Below are positions 47,227 through 59,200 of a stretch of DNA of 64,000 nt, in pieces. The notes beneath the pieces were generated by a model. It did no database searches, had not been told where the DNA came from, and saw nothing but the letters and a program-made list of their open reading frames with translations. The stretch spans positions 52,576,001 to 52,640,000 of the forward strand of contig CM060731.1 of assembly GCA_030704615.1 (NCBI GenBank), written 5' to 3'. Source of the stretch: Takakia lepidozioides (Eukaryota > Streptophyta > Takakiopsida > Takakiales > Takakiaceae). The translations under genes were made by a program, and so were the position numbers. Numbering within the stretch: the stretch's first letter is position 1; the number at the start of each line of letters is the position of its first letter.

Positions 47227-50200
47227 CTGTAACAACAAACAGATGAACTTCCAGAATGAATGAAAACTGGACCAACTTGGTAAAACATGAGACAAATACA
47301 AAAAGAGAATAACATAACAAAATGACAGAAAACAAAACACCACAAAATAGCGACAGCTGTTGTCTAAGAAAATGAGCTTGTAAGGGCACAGAAGACGAGA
47401 AAGGACTAATCAACCAATAGAGACCAACCTTCTCTACCAGAAACTGAGCAAGATTCAGTCACTCTCATCTTTTCAAGTAAAAAGCCTTCAACATTAAGAG
47501 CTTTAAAGTCATTTCTTCTCCGGAAAAGTCAATCGCGAATCCCAGCACCTTTTCTGGGAACGTCCACCAACAATGTTGCAATGCACTTCTACTGGATACA
47601 ATTCTCTCCCAAAACATACCTTACTTCAAATAATGGGTTCGTTTTTACGAGTTCAGATTAGTCTGATGGGGATGGATTCTGAAAGTCGGACTTCTAAGAC
47701 CTTGCAAATCATCTACATCATATCTGTCAGCACAGATGCAACCAAGAAAGAGCATCCAATGGTCAGTATAAAGTAGGGTGTGGATCATGGTTAGCATACA
47801 ACACAACCCAGATGTTTACCTTTCTTGCTGTAACCTCACCTACGCAACTGTAGATGACCCATGTCGAAAGCTATTACTTTCTCTAGACTTCCACTCTGAA
47901 TGTTGTTGAATTCAATAGTGAGCTACTCTAGCTACAACATTATCCCGGTAGACCCCTTGTTCATGCTTTAGGCATGAAGCTGGTGGGGAGTTTGATATCT
48001 AATGCTGCATTCATGCCATTAATACAACTCAGAATGAATAGGGTGTTCAGATACGATTTTACTAAACGAAATAGCTCACAACACATCATCAAGTGCTACA
48101 CTATACACCACTACACCACCAAAGAATGGGCCTGCAAGGTATAACAGACACATGATAGCAAGCCAGAGTCCCAATCACTAACTACATCTATTCATTAGAA
48201 ACCCTCTTTCTTGAAAGAGATTTTCCAAATGGCAAGAGACTGCAACACTTACAAAAAGAATAGGCTCATCCTTGGTGCAGCAGGAAAACCTTCAGCTAGA
48301 CTGGGGATAAGACTAACAGACTAGGCAAGAGAAGCTGAAATCCTTAGCTGCTTCAAGGGGCTCTGAAAGAATCAAATGCACTCAACTTAAAGACATGGTC
48401 GCAGTGCACTAAGGTATTAGGAGATGAATCCGCATCGAGAAACATTCGTTTCTGCCTTCTTCCCACCAATGTAAGAGTGGAAAGATAAAGAGTGCATTTG
48501 GAGAGCTAAAAAATCAAGTTCAGAAAACTGGAGAAGATGAGTAGAGAATAGGGGGAACTGACAAAGGATCAAAGCAGGGAACTATTCTACTGACACAGGT
48601 GGAGCTCCGTGCGGCCCCCGCACCCGTCCTATTACCAAGCGAAAAACGTTTCAGAAGAATACGCGATGAAGTATGACAGTCAGTCACGGGCACCCGCACG
48701 GAGTTACGTTCCTCAAGTAATCTACCGATAACCACTAAGAGATGAGTAACGTGCATGATATGGCCATAAGACCAACCTCGACCAGATTACAGGCAAACAG
48801 AGCTTGTCGACATCAAACAGCAAGGATCCACACCATGCTATCCTCAGATCGCAATATAGGCCATGAAAGAAAGTAAGAAAGAATATGATTACAACACATA
48901 GCCTTAGGACCACGTTAAATGGAAGGGAAGAACATTCCACATTACGACCACATCTTCAATCATAAAAAAAAACAAGTACGACACAAGAGCAAGGTCCTGG
49001 GATATGCACACCTCAAGCCGCTGCCGCTCACAGGCACACTGCCACCAGTGGTGCCTTTGGGAGAGAATACGGTATTGACACAATTCATTGTCCTACCGAG
49101 CAATCTGGCCCTATTCCAAAGTTCTCACTATCATACTCCCGCTTCTCCCTCCGTCAATTCCCCGTCCCGATCCGCTCATGCTCCAAAACACGCCCCCTTG
49201 TCGCTCCTCGATCGCACCGCGCGCTCCCTCTCCCGACCTGCCCGACAGCAAACAAGAGCGACAACGTTGCGAGAGCTTTAGGGCTTGGCATGAGGGCAGC
49301 CTATGGCCCCGCCGGCCATCCATCCATCCGCCCAACATTCATCCCTCCACGCACACAGTTTGGACGAAACCCCCGATTTCGACGAATGCTGTGGGGCAGC
49401 CCGCAGCTATTTCCGAGGTTGCTTTGTCTTTATTAGGGTTTGGTCCGAGAATAAGGAGAGCTATGGTGGCAGAGAGCCCGCACATGGCCCTCAGAGCTCC
49501 ATGCAGAGATGCTCTGCATATCTGCAAAGCAGAACAGAGCTTTGCACAAGATCAGAGGATCCCTGCAACGCAAAGCCTGCGCTGCTTGTGCTGTGCTGGA
49601 GTTGTTTCGTGTCTCGTGTACTTACTGGCAAGGGAAGGAAAGGGAAAGTCTGCTTTCCTTTGGGGTAAGTTACTTAGCTGCAGTGGTTGGGGTGCTTGTG
49701 TGCTGCTATGTACGTTAGCGTAACGTCAATGCAACGTAAGGCTCTTACGGAGGTACAAGTGGGCAGTCAACGCAGCACCGTGGAGTCTTATGTCTGCTAC
49801 CTACCGATCTCTTTTTGGTTTCTTTTCGTGTCAGTGGGTTGGACTGTACTAGGCAGAGGAGGGAGGATTCTTCCGAGTAAGTAACTTGCAGACAGCTTGG
49901 GTGAAGTCTGAGTTTGTATCCTTGTATAAGTACCTAGCTGCCATCATCCACGCAGGAGGTTGGATTGGTCACTGAATGAGCACACGGGTGTAAGAAGGAA
50001 GTAGGGGAGGGATTGTTGTAATCCTTGCGCGCAATGCGGATGGAACAGGACGAGGGAGAGAAGATGCGCAAAGAAGAGGTGAGGGCTACAGTATTGCCAT
50101 TCCTGAAAGCTTTCTCGAGTACTGGCCTTCTGCACATCCTCGGCTTTTCACCATCGGACTAATAAGCCGTGCTGGGCTCCATGTCCGGCGTGAAACAAGG

Positions 50201-51763
50201 ACTCATTCAAGAAGAACCATCTCCTGATGTACGGAATGGGATAAAAAAGCATCTGACAGCAGTCCGGAATGGCCTGATCACAATTCCTGCGCTCGGGCTC
50301 TTCTTCTTCAAACATGACCTCGATGTTAGGCGCCGCAAAACTAGTTCACATCCGGTTCAAGCTTATGGCAGTTACCACTCTCGTTTTTCTTCGTGAAAGC
50401 TCGGCCTGCTTCTCTACCTGGTGATCTCGAACTACTGTGGGCCCTTGTATTCGCTTCGCATTCTGGCTTATGAAGACGTGGTGTCGGGGACTCATAGAAG
50501 AAGTTAGTAAACCCACAGGAAGCAGGTTAGGTGACCGCAATGAGAATTCAACTCGGTATTTGCCACAGGAAGACGCGGACCCAAGTAGAAATCACAATGT
50601 GCAATCTCGAATTCTGGCAGGAAATGAACGAGCATCCCGAAGTGATTAGGATTGAAAACTGAATACCACAATTGGCAGGATATGCTTGTGCATTTAGTTC
50701 CATCACCCCACCGCTACCAATTCAAGTTTCTAAAGGTTTACCACTGCATGATGCTCGCAGTTGCAGATCCAGGTGGAGTGCTCCTGGACTCCACTTGGGC
50801 ATCCTGCTTCCATAAACCATGGACTCATGCAGACGAGTGTTCGGAAGCAAGTAATAATACCCTCCCGGGGTGGGTCCATAAAGTACAAATATAGAGCTCT
50901 CCAACTTCAGCTTCTTGTTCAGCTGTTTGAGCCTCCCCTACCCGATCTCAGATTCTTGTTCCTGTGCATTTCACTTTGCTCATCTAGTCTTGCTCAGTGG
51001 AGTTGGTGTCGACCTGCTTCCTGCTGATCACCAAAGATTCCTTTCTCCCTCCTCCCACCTTTCCCTGCCTCCTCTAAAAACTACTTCCGAACCTTGACAC
51101 ACACCTCTCTCAATTCCATTCCCCCCCATGTGTACAGATATGTCTTCATGCCCACGAACAAAACTCTTCTGAAACGCACGGTGGAGTGCAAACGAGTGCA
51201 AACGAGTCGTGATCGTGCACGGTCTTTCAGGCTTTGCTTTGAGGTCTTGTTCGATATCGCAAAATTCCTGTGTTCTTTCTGAATCAAGATCTGCAAACGT
51301 TTTCAGTTGGGGATCTTTCAAAAATCAGAAATGACATCTGCTTACATAAACCACTGCTTGTAAGTGAAGAGATTGCAGATGAAACAATCGCTGACAAGTG
51401 GGAAAAAACATAGAGAAATGGTCAAAGAAAGCCTAAAGTGATCGCCAAGTGTGGTGGGTCCAATTCCTCATCTTTCAGTTCTCTTCTTCACTTCCTTCCT
51501 GCATGTGGGTTCTGGCGGCGTGAGAGTGGGAGACGATGGAGGGAGATGGTGGCGTTGTGGGTGCTCGTGGGCCCCGCAGAGACGATTGAGAAGAGGAAAC
51601 GAGAGGCTGTCTTGAATCCACGCAATTGCTGTGGTGGCCTGCATGCCTATTAAAGTCCTTCATTGCTGCTCCCTCGCAGTCCCCAGAGCCAGAATTGCCC
51701 AGAATGTGGATAGAGGCATAAGTTCTGTCATAACAGAAGTAGATTCATAGGCCTCTTTTGTAG
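47227..51763. other. region between PP2C and the RIQ-like gene
   Basis: It must contain the missing first exon and promoter of PP2C (leftward) and the promoter of the RIQ-like gene (rightward). A GC-rich, CpG-rich stretch at about 49120-49600 with overlapping open frames on both strands looks like a promoter or 5' UTR zone. Frames at 49088-49723 and 48520-48756 have no recognisable domain. I found no other gene in 49.7-51.7 kb. Confidence 0.45.
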
Positions 51764-52402
51764 ATGACTAAGGCACAGACAGTTCTGATGGAGTTGCAGA
51801 GCAAGGCAATGGCAGGGCCTGGTTCCCCTCTCCGATCCGCTGTAAGCAGCGCTTTCAAAGGCGACGGCTTCCTTCCCGTCAGTACTCCGTCTTCAGGCAC
51901 CAGCGAGAGCCACTCATCGAAGGAGGGATTGCATATCCGGGCCATGGCACCCAAGAAGAAAGTCAATGCCTACGATGACAAATGGAGCAAACAATGGTTC
52001 GGAGCTGGAATTTTTGTAGAGAACACAGAGACGGAGAATGTTAACATTGTGAAGAAACTGGAGAAGAAGAAGCTGTTGAGCCAATTGGAGAAGGCAGGCC
52101 TGCTGTCCAAGGCAGAAAGAGCAGGCTTGTCTCTCTCAGCAATTGAAAAGTTAGGATTGTTGTCCAAGGCTGAAAACCTAGGGCTGTTGAGCCTGGCCGA
52201 GAAATTTGCAACAGCTTCTCCTCCAGTTCTTGCATCTCTTTCCCTCCCTCTTTTTGTAGCATCCATAGCCACGGTGGTCCTAGTACCTGACGACTCATCA
52301 GTGCTGGTGTTGGCACAGAATATAGTTGCTGCCTTGCTGCTAGCTGCAGCTGGAGGCCTTTTCATAGGATCAATTCTTCTCAGTGGATTACAAGAAGATT
52401 AA
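51764..52402 (+). CDS. RIQ-like thylakoid membrane protein (DUF1118)
   Basis: Single-exon, 212 aa. Residues 1-62 are Ser/Gly-rich and look like a plastid transit peptide. The mature part starts near KKKVNAYDDKWSKQWFGAG and has repeated KLEKKKLLSQLEKAGLLSKAE-type amphipathic segments. Two hydrophobic stretches follow (around ASLSLPLFVASIATVVLV and IVAALLLAAAGGLFIGSILL), and the protein ends in LQED. This order matches the DUF1118 proteins RIQ1 and RIQ2, which affect grana stacking and non-photochemical quenching in Arabidopsis. Recognition is from memory. Later in-frame ATGs exist at MELQ and MAGP. An aataaa at about 52847 could be its poly(A) signal. Confidence 0.78.
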   Translation: MTKAQTVLMELQSKAMAGPGSPLRSAVSSAFKGDGFLPVSTPSSGTSESHSSKEGLHIRAMAPKKKVNAYDDKWSKQWFGAGIFVENTETENVNIVKKLEKKKLLSQLEKAGLLSKAERAGLSLSAIEKLGLLSKAENLGLLSLAEKFATASPPVLASLSLPLFVASIATVVLVPDDSSVLVLAQNIVAALLLAAAGGLFIGSILLSGLQED

Positions 52403-53254
52403 AAGTTCTGGTGTTTGTGTTTCCGCTCTGCAAATTCTCACTTGATTTCCAGTCCCTTTGTTGTTCCGCTGATGCCTTTCACGAGGTTGGATTGGCTCCC
52501 TGGGAAAGGCAGGGGAGGTCCGTTATCTTTGAATCTGCAACAATCTTCCTTTGATCAGTGTCACCGACTGAACATCATTGATAGCTGATGGTGTGACCAG
52601 AAGTCCAGACTCTATCTCGATCCTGTTGTAATTCCACCCCTTCCTTTTGGATTGATGGTGTTGTTGTATATTGCCATAGCAGAATTGAGAAGGCCATCTG
52701 GGTACAACAGAAACTGTGTAGCTCCAAATATTTTTGTTTGATCCATCTGGAGTCTCCCCTTCAATTAGAGGGTGACAGATCCTTTTGGAGTTCAGCTCCT
52801 GGTGAGACTAGTTCACATGTTGCCTAGTTTACATATTCCTAGCTAAATAAATCGATCTTGACAACCACTGCTCCGAACCACCCTGATAAATGCAGAATTG
52901 AACCCTAATGGTAAGATTCTCAGAATGGATAGTGGATTGCTACTGGCCTCAACTGCACTTCACGGTTTTACAAAGCCCCCGGTCCAAATCTCATTCCCCT
53001 GAGCTTCCATCATGTGCTTTATGTCCAGCATATCAGGTACAGTCAATTTTGCACAATGGAAGTGAGGTGCACATTGAGCAATGTTACTATGAAGATGACC
53101 AAGAAGGAATGATACCATGTCTAGATAGGCAGGAATAATGAGGCTCTGATATACAGAGTCGGCTGTCACTGAAGAGATTGTACTCAAGTCCTGCATCTGA
53201 AATACTTAAGTATCTTGTAGAGAGGAAAAGTAAGAAAATGGAACAGTCGGCAAA
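52403..53254. other. 3' flanks of two convergent genes
   Basis: 3' UTR of the RIQ-like gene (aataaa near 52847), then the 3' side of the leftward PGK-TrmB gene. No other coding sequence recognised. Confidence 0.55.
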
Positions 53255-56200
53255 TCAACTAGTTGTTGATGAGAGCAAAATCCTATATATTCTGCTACCC
53301 CTTTCGACAGCATGGCTCTCCCAGTCTGTCGGTACACCTAGAGGATTGCAACTTAACCAGCCATCCTCATCACAGTTTCGGGCATCCAAGTGCTCATTGC
53401 TAAGGGAAATGTGGTCGCCACCATAATGGTCAAATTCATTTCTCATGTTGGTTGCAACAATCTTCACATCTGACTGCAAAAACACCTGTCCCATCACATA
53501 CAACCGATCTCAGCAGCCGCCCCCTCTTAATGCACATGAGGCTCCATGAATGGGTATGGCAAAGTCTGTTACTCAAACTGGCTCTGGCCCTCACCTAAGC
53601 CTGTAAGTCTGAATGATTAGACTTGCACACCAATGTCCTTCACTAATAATGTCATTCTTATGTGAAGAAAGCGAGTTTGTTTACGAGTGCAACGCCAAAT
53701 TTGCTTGCGATAGTATTGTGCAACCAGTACAGCTCATCAATCTGGTTCTGTACTCAACAGACTGAATAACCTCTCGCAGGGGAAGGGGACAAGGATCCTG
53801 GCACAGGACAAGCAAAGGACAGGAAGGGAACACCCACCTTGCCATTTGGGTCAAGAACATTGATGATGTCCTCAACCAGCCCTCTTTGCACCATTCTCCA
53901 TCGGTTAGTGGGATTGTTGAACTCTGGGTCTGGGCACTATTCCAACCACAGCTATGTAGTCAGTGGAAAGTCTATTTAACAGTGAAGGAAAGTTAAGTTG
54001 TCTTGAAGGTGCCTGACAAGCAAACATACACCTAACAAGAGTGAAATGCAAGTCTACTTAGATGGACTCATTGGACTTCACATCCCGTAGCATTGATGCC
54101 ATACACTTGCCTGGTGATAGATGGCAGGAAGTGTCAGAAAGCCCCCTTCCAATAAAAGAAGGCTTGTTCCAAGCATTATAACCATGCTCATGACCAGAGA
54201 GTAGCCTTCTCGAACAATTTCACATCTCACCTGAATTGCCACTAACTCGCAACGACCAGGATAAGTAGCAACAATGGTGTGAAATGCAGAGGTTGCGTTT
54301 GCTTTCACAAAATGACTGCACAGCCACACACATACCCAACAGGAACCCTCATACATAATTGATGTAATGCTTCAGTAGAGAAAACACTCTTCCATTCATG
54401 CAAGTCAATGCATACTTTTTGCATATTCCACCGAAGGGTTGGTGGACATTTACAAAACCTGATGCCTGTGATGTAATTTCCACACCACCCAAGAGTCAAT
54501 TCCTTCCGCACACATTGTGAATTGGATATACAAAATATATTCATCACAATCGAAAAAATCTTTGGGCGGGTTTCTATGATTATGGAAGAGGTACATCAGT
54601 TAACCTGAGACTAAATTGGAAAGCAAGGAGGCAGTCAACTTACACATTAGACAATTGAAGGCTGGAAACTTCCATTGAGCATTGCTTCACAAGCTGGCAT
54701 TGGAAGCACCCACCACCACAACTAATACCTATCAGTACTTGTTCGAACTTGCCATTCAGTTGGTGCTGAAATGCAATCAAGCAAAGGCGAACAAACTAAT
54801 TATGAAGTCTCTGTCTGTGTCTCTCTCCTCCCAAACTGGGTGCGGGGTCTATGGCCACAGGGCTACAGCAAACAACGTCTCATGAGTACATTCTCTCTCT
54901 CTGCACAAATTGCCAGCATGCCATGTGACCAACATACATTAGGAACCAGCTTCTGTCATGAGATAGGAATATGTCTTTGTATGTCTGTCTTAATTGAGAT
55001 ACCAAAAGCAATCAATGCTCAACAAGAGCTCAAGGTACCATCCTTCATTTGATACTGTCATGACCAGAAGAACTCTGGAGTCTCTGATCTTGCCTCGTTT
55101 TTGTGCCAGCACTTGTCATCTACAACGAAGGTGTGCACCCTGTTGCCAACCTCAATGCAGCAGATTGAGAAGAGAAATGTGCAGAGACGCAATTGATGTG
55201 TTTGAGAGGGGCAGCAGCAAAACCTTGGAGTTGATTTCCAGACCGAGGAAATTTCGAGAATCAGGAAATTTTCTTGCCATCCCCAACATGCAGACACCAC
55301 TTCCTGCCACATCAGAGCATAAGGCCACAATCAGTTGACTGTTACATTTTAAGAGCATGGGCAAGTTGGTCAAGACATCCAGGTGAAGACTTACCGCTGC
55401 CAATGTCGATTGTAAGTGGGAGAGAGGGGTCCTTGAAAACTGATACCCAGTCCGGAGGTGTTGGAGACATCTGATATACAGCACGCAAAAATAAGGTAAT
55501 AACTTTTTCCTCTGCATACAGGGCAGAGGCACTGAAACAGTAAAAAATACTTTACTTATTTATTTATTTATCTCATGATTAAACAGGCCCCTGTGAGGAT
55601 AACAACTCAGCAATGAGGCAAAATAGAGTGTGCACACAAAAAACACAGACAGACACACACAGAGAGATGTGCCCATCCACATACAAGATCCAAAGCAGCA
55701 ACTCCTGGTAGTGAGTTGCCCTTCAAAGCTTCCCAAAGGGCAGAACTGCCCTGAAACAAATGGCTCATATGACCAGACATCCCTGTTGCTGTTGCAGCGT
55801 CCATTGCATCTATGCCTCCCACCATGGTGATACAACCCTTCTTACTTATGTAGCCCAGTAACCTCGCCACAGCCCTTGCACCACTTTGAGTAGCTGCTGA
55901 CTCACCCATTCCCACAGGCCCAATCCAGAGAACCATCTGCACAATGAAGATATGTAAGAGAGGTCAGAGAAGAATTGCATAGCCTGGTCAGCAGAGAGAG
56001 GATAGGACTAGTCAGTAATGAGGAATCTCCAACAGTTGAAGTCCCTGTCGCTGAAGGGGCAGTTTAGCCATGGCAGAATGCACGAATATCTTGCCTGCTT
56101 TCCTCTTATTGATTGCAACTTGAATAGCAGTGTCCAAAGGGCAAGGGTAAAGCCATTTATCAAGGATGGTAAGAGTTGAGAGAGGAAAGCATTCTAGGGT

Positions 56201-59200
56201 AGAAGCTCCGACATTGTTACACATTTCTCAGATTCCTTGTCGATGGAATAGAGACACTGATGAAAAAAATGTACTCGTAGTTGGCTCACTTAGAGTAATT
56301 GTCAAAGTGACAATAAGAAGGAACGTGGCAGGCATATTAGCGTGGATACTAAAGTTGACTTTGCCTTGTGGACTATTTAGAAGGTTGTGAAAAACTAACT
56401 TGGAATGAGGTTAGTTATTAAGGGGTCCCCTATTTGAGCCACCATATTTGTTCTATCAAATGGACCTGATTTTTCTGCTAATAATTATAAGATACAATAA
56501 TGCACCACCACTCATTTGATAATTACACAAGGCAAAGGGCATGACCTTCAATACTATGTAGTCACCTTTCAACAGGTCAGATAAAGAAAACCAATTCGTC
56601 CCTGGACTAGAACTTCTAAGTGCTTTCTTTACTCTTCTGATGCAGGTAAAAGACTGGTGCACCTTGCTGTTACTCAGACAGGTAGCCAGCTGAGTTACGG
56701 ATGCCACCCCAATGTCAACTGCTCTCCAGCCTGAATATCAAGAAACTATGGATAGTAAATGCAGGTGAGAGCATACGGGCAATCTCTTTCATCAAAATAG
56801 AGTGACAACATTTGCAACTTACAGCTCTAGATCAGTGTCTGCAGAGGAATGGAACAATGATACTGTGGGTCAGCACCATTACAGCCTATCATGACATCAC
56901 AGAATCCAAACGTGAAAGACATTGAAAAGTCACAGATGGTCTTAGCATTTGGCCACACTCTCTCTTTCGAAAGAGAGTGGACATCCTAGCTTTCAGTCAA
57001 CAGACATCTATGGGATACCATGACAGAATGTACTCAAGCTGTTCCCTGCGAACATTGGCTTGCCATAGCCTTACGGCCATTGACCCCGCAGGAAACTAAC
57101 CCTCCCGGAGGCTTTTGTGGGGTTCGTACCCACCAGGGTTTAATACTGCGACAAAGACATAACAAAAGAAACATAAAAATATGCTTACCATCAGGGATGG
57201 AAGAAACATTGAACGTCTGAGGTGGGTGCACCAATGAAGGCTCTCTCACACACCAGAAGTCTGAAGGAAGTAGCAGTTCGACTTGGTGGGCTTGCGCTAG
57301 CCTGACTAGGTCCATGGCCTCTTTTGTCTCCTCTTCTGAATTCTTAAAGGTCAAAGGCACAGTGACTCCCATAGTGTTTAGGAGCGTCAGAGCCATTGCC
57401 CCTGTGACATAAATCTTGTCACACTTGCTCATGAGTGATTGAAGCACAGCTATTTTTTCTGTCAGCCTTCCACCTCCAATCTGCAAAATGACGGAGAATA
57501 ACAAGATGATGAGAATTTGTTCCAGCATGTGTGGGAAGGGAGTCATCTTTCTTTTTAACAGCAAGACCAGGCAACCTGCCTGTTTGCACAACCCGTAAGT
57601 GCCCATCATTGATGCCCTATCCTCATGACAGGGAGATATGCCGTGCAAATCCTTATTTTATCCCCCTTCCCTCAACCTCAAAAATCCCTCCCTCTCTCTC
57701 TCTATGCTCCCAACAGTATACCAAGGTAAGTCCCACTACTGGAGTGAGCCCCCTTTTCCCTCTTATTCCGCCCAAACTGAGCACGGGGTCTATGGCCAGA
57801 AGCGTTTGGCAAACAGCATCTCATGAGCACCTTCTATGCTCCAAATAGTGGCATCACAGCTATGTTTACAGGGAAATTAAGGGGTAAATGTGTCTGTGGT
57901 TCTACATCCACCCTGTTGGCCTTCATCCTACTACATTTGGGCAATATTGCAGGGAGCGTTCCCGGAGTCCTTTCCGCTTTGCCTGGAAGGGGTGCAAAAC
58001 CCAGAACACCTATGTAAATGCAATTGAGAACCAATGCATTTATTTATGTTTCGTGTTCAGGCAGCATCTACATGTATACCCATCTGTGTACTCCCTTTCC
58101 TCTCTCTCCATCCTTAACCTCTGGTGGAGCCTCCTGAGAGTCCCAAGTATCTGTCTGCACAAGCCTGCCAATGCATGTGTGCATACATGACTTTGAAGGT
58201 GTGAGGAACATGCAAGAGCTAGGAAAGGGTGCCTGGGTCCTTGCACAGCCTTCGTGAGGAATGAAAGCTCCTTCTCAAGCTGTAGGCCTGCAAGCCTTGC
58301 GACTGTGAAACAAGCTGCCCCAACTGTTGAAGCCAAAACTCTGTGCGATAGTGAGAATGCATCGTTCACTAGACAGTCAACTTTTGCAGTGAGTTTCTTA
58401 GCAAACTCAGGGTCATTAGCAGACTCCTCCTTGCGTTGCCGCAAGCTCTCTAGAAGAAGAATGCCTCCATTGGGCAGCGCCTCAATCTGTTTCTCCACCT
58501 CCTCTCCAATCACTCCTTTTGCCAATTGAATGGGTTGTTGCAACAAATGTGCAAGGGTCTCTGCATCAAGCACCTCATGATTTATAAGGGCATTCTGATC
58601 ATGGGATGAACTTCTGTGTATGTGTGTGTGTGAGAGACAGAGAGAGCAAGAGAATGTACTCATAAGACGTTGTTTGCCATAGCCTAGAGAGAGCAACAGA
58701 GAGAGGGCCAAAGGATCTAGTGATTAGACGTTCTTGCTGCAGGCTGGTTGCCATATACATTGCCTGTTGGGACACAGCAGAAGAGGGTGGCGAGGGGGAG
58801 GAATGGAGCTCACTGCCATCATGGCCCGTAGTCAGACTTACATGTAAAAGTGAGATTGATGTCAGCCTTCCAGAATTTTCTCAAGAACAATCTAATCTAC
58901 TGTATTGGATACATCTACCTGATTTTCTTCCTTAAGTCTCGAGCACTACTCTAGAAAACAGACAAGGAGGGACAGGGATATAATGGACTCATAAGACGTT
59001 TGCCGAAGCCTTCTGGACATAGTCCCCAAGCCCAGCTTGGGCAGAGAGATTGTACTCATAAGACGTTGTTTGCCGTAGCCTTGTGGCCATTGACCCCGCG
59101 CCCAGTTTGAGCGGGAACAAAAGGGACAGAACCTACCTCTGTCAGGGGCTGACGTTGGTAGTAAGACTTACCTCCATATAAAGAATTAATCCGGGTTTTC

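Noticed and set aside
49088-49723. 211-aa plus-strand frame
   Set aside because: It lies in CpG-rich DNA with several overlapping open frames, and no domain, exon partner or conserved pattern was seen.
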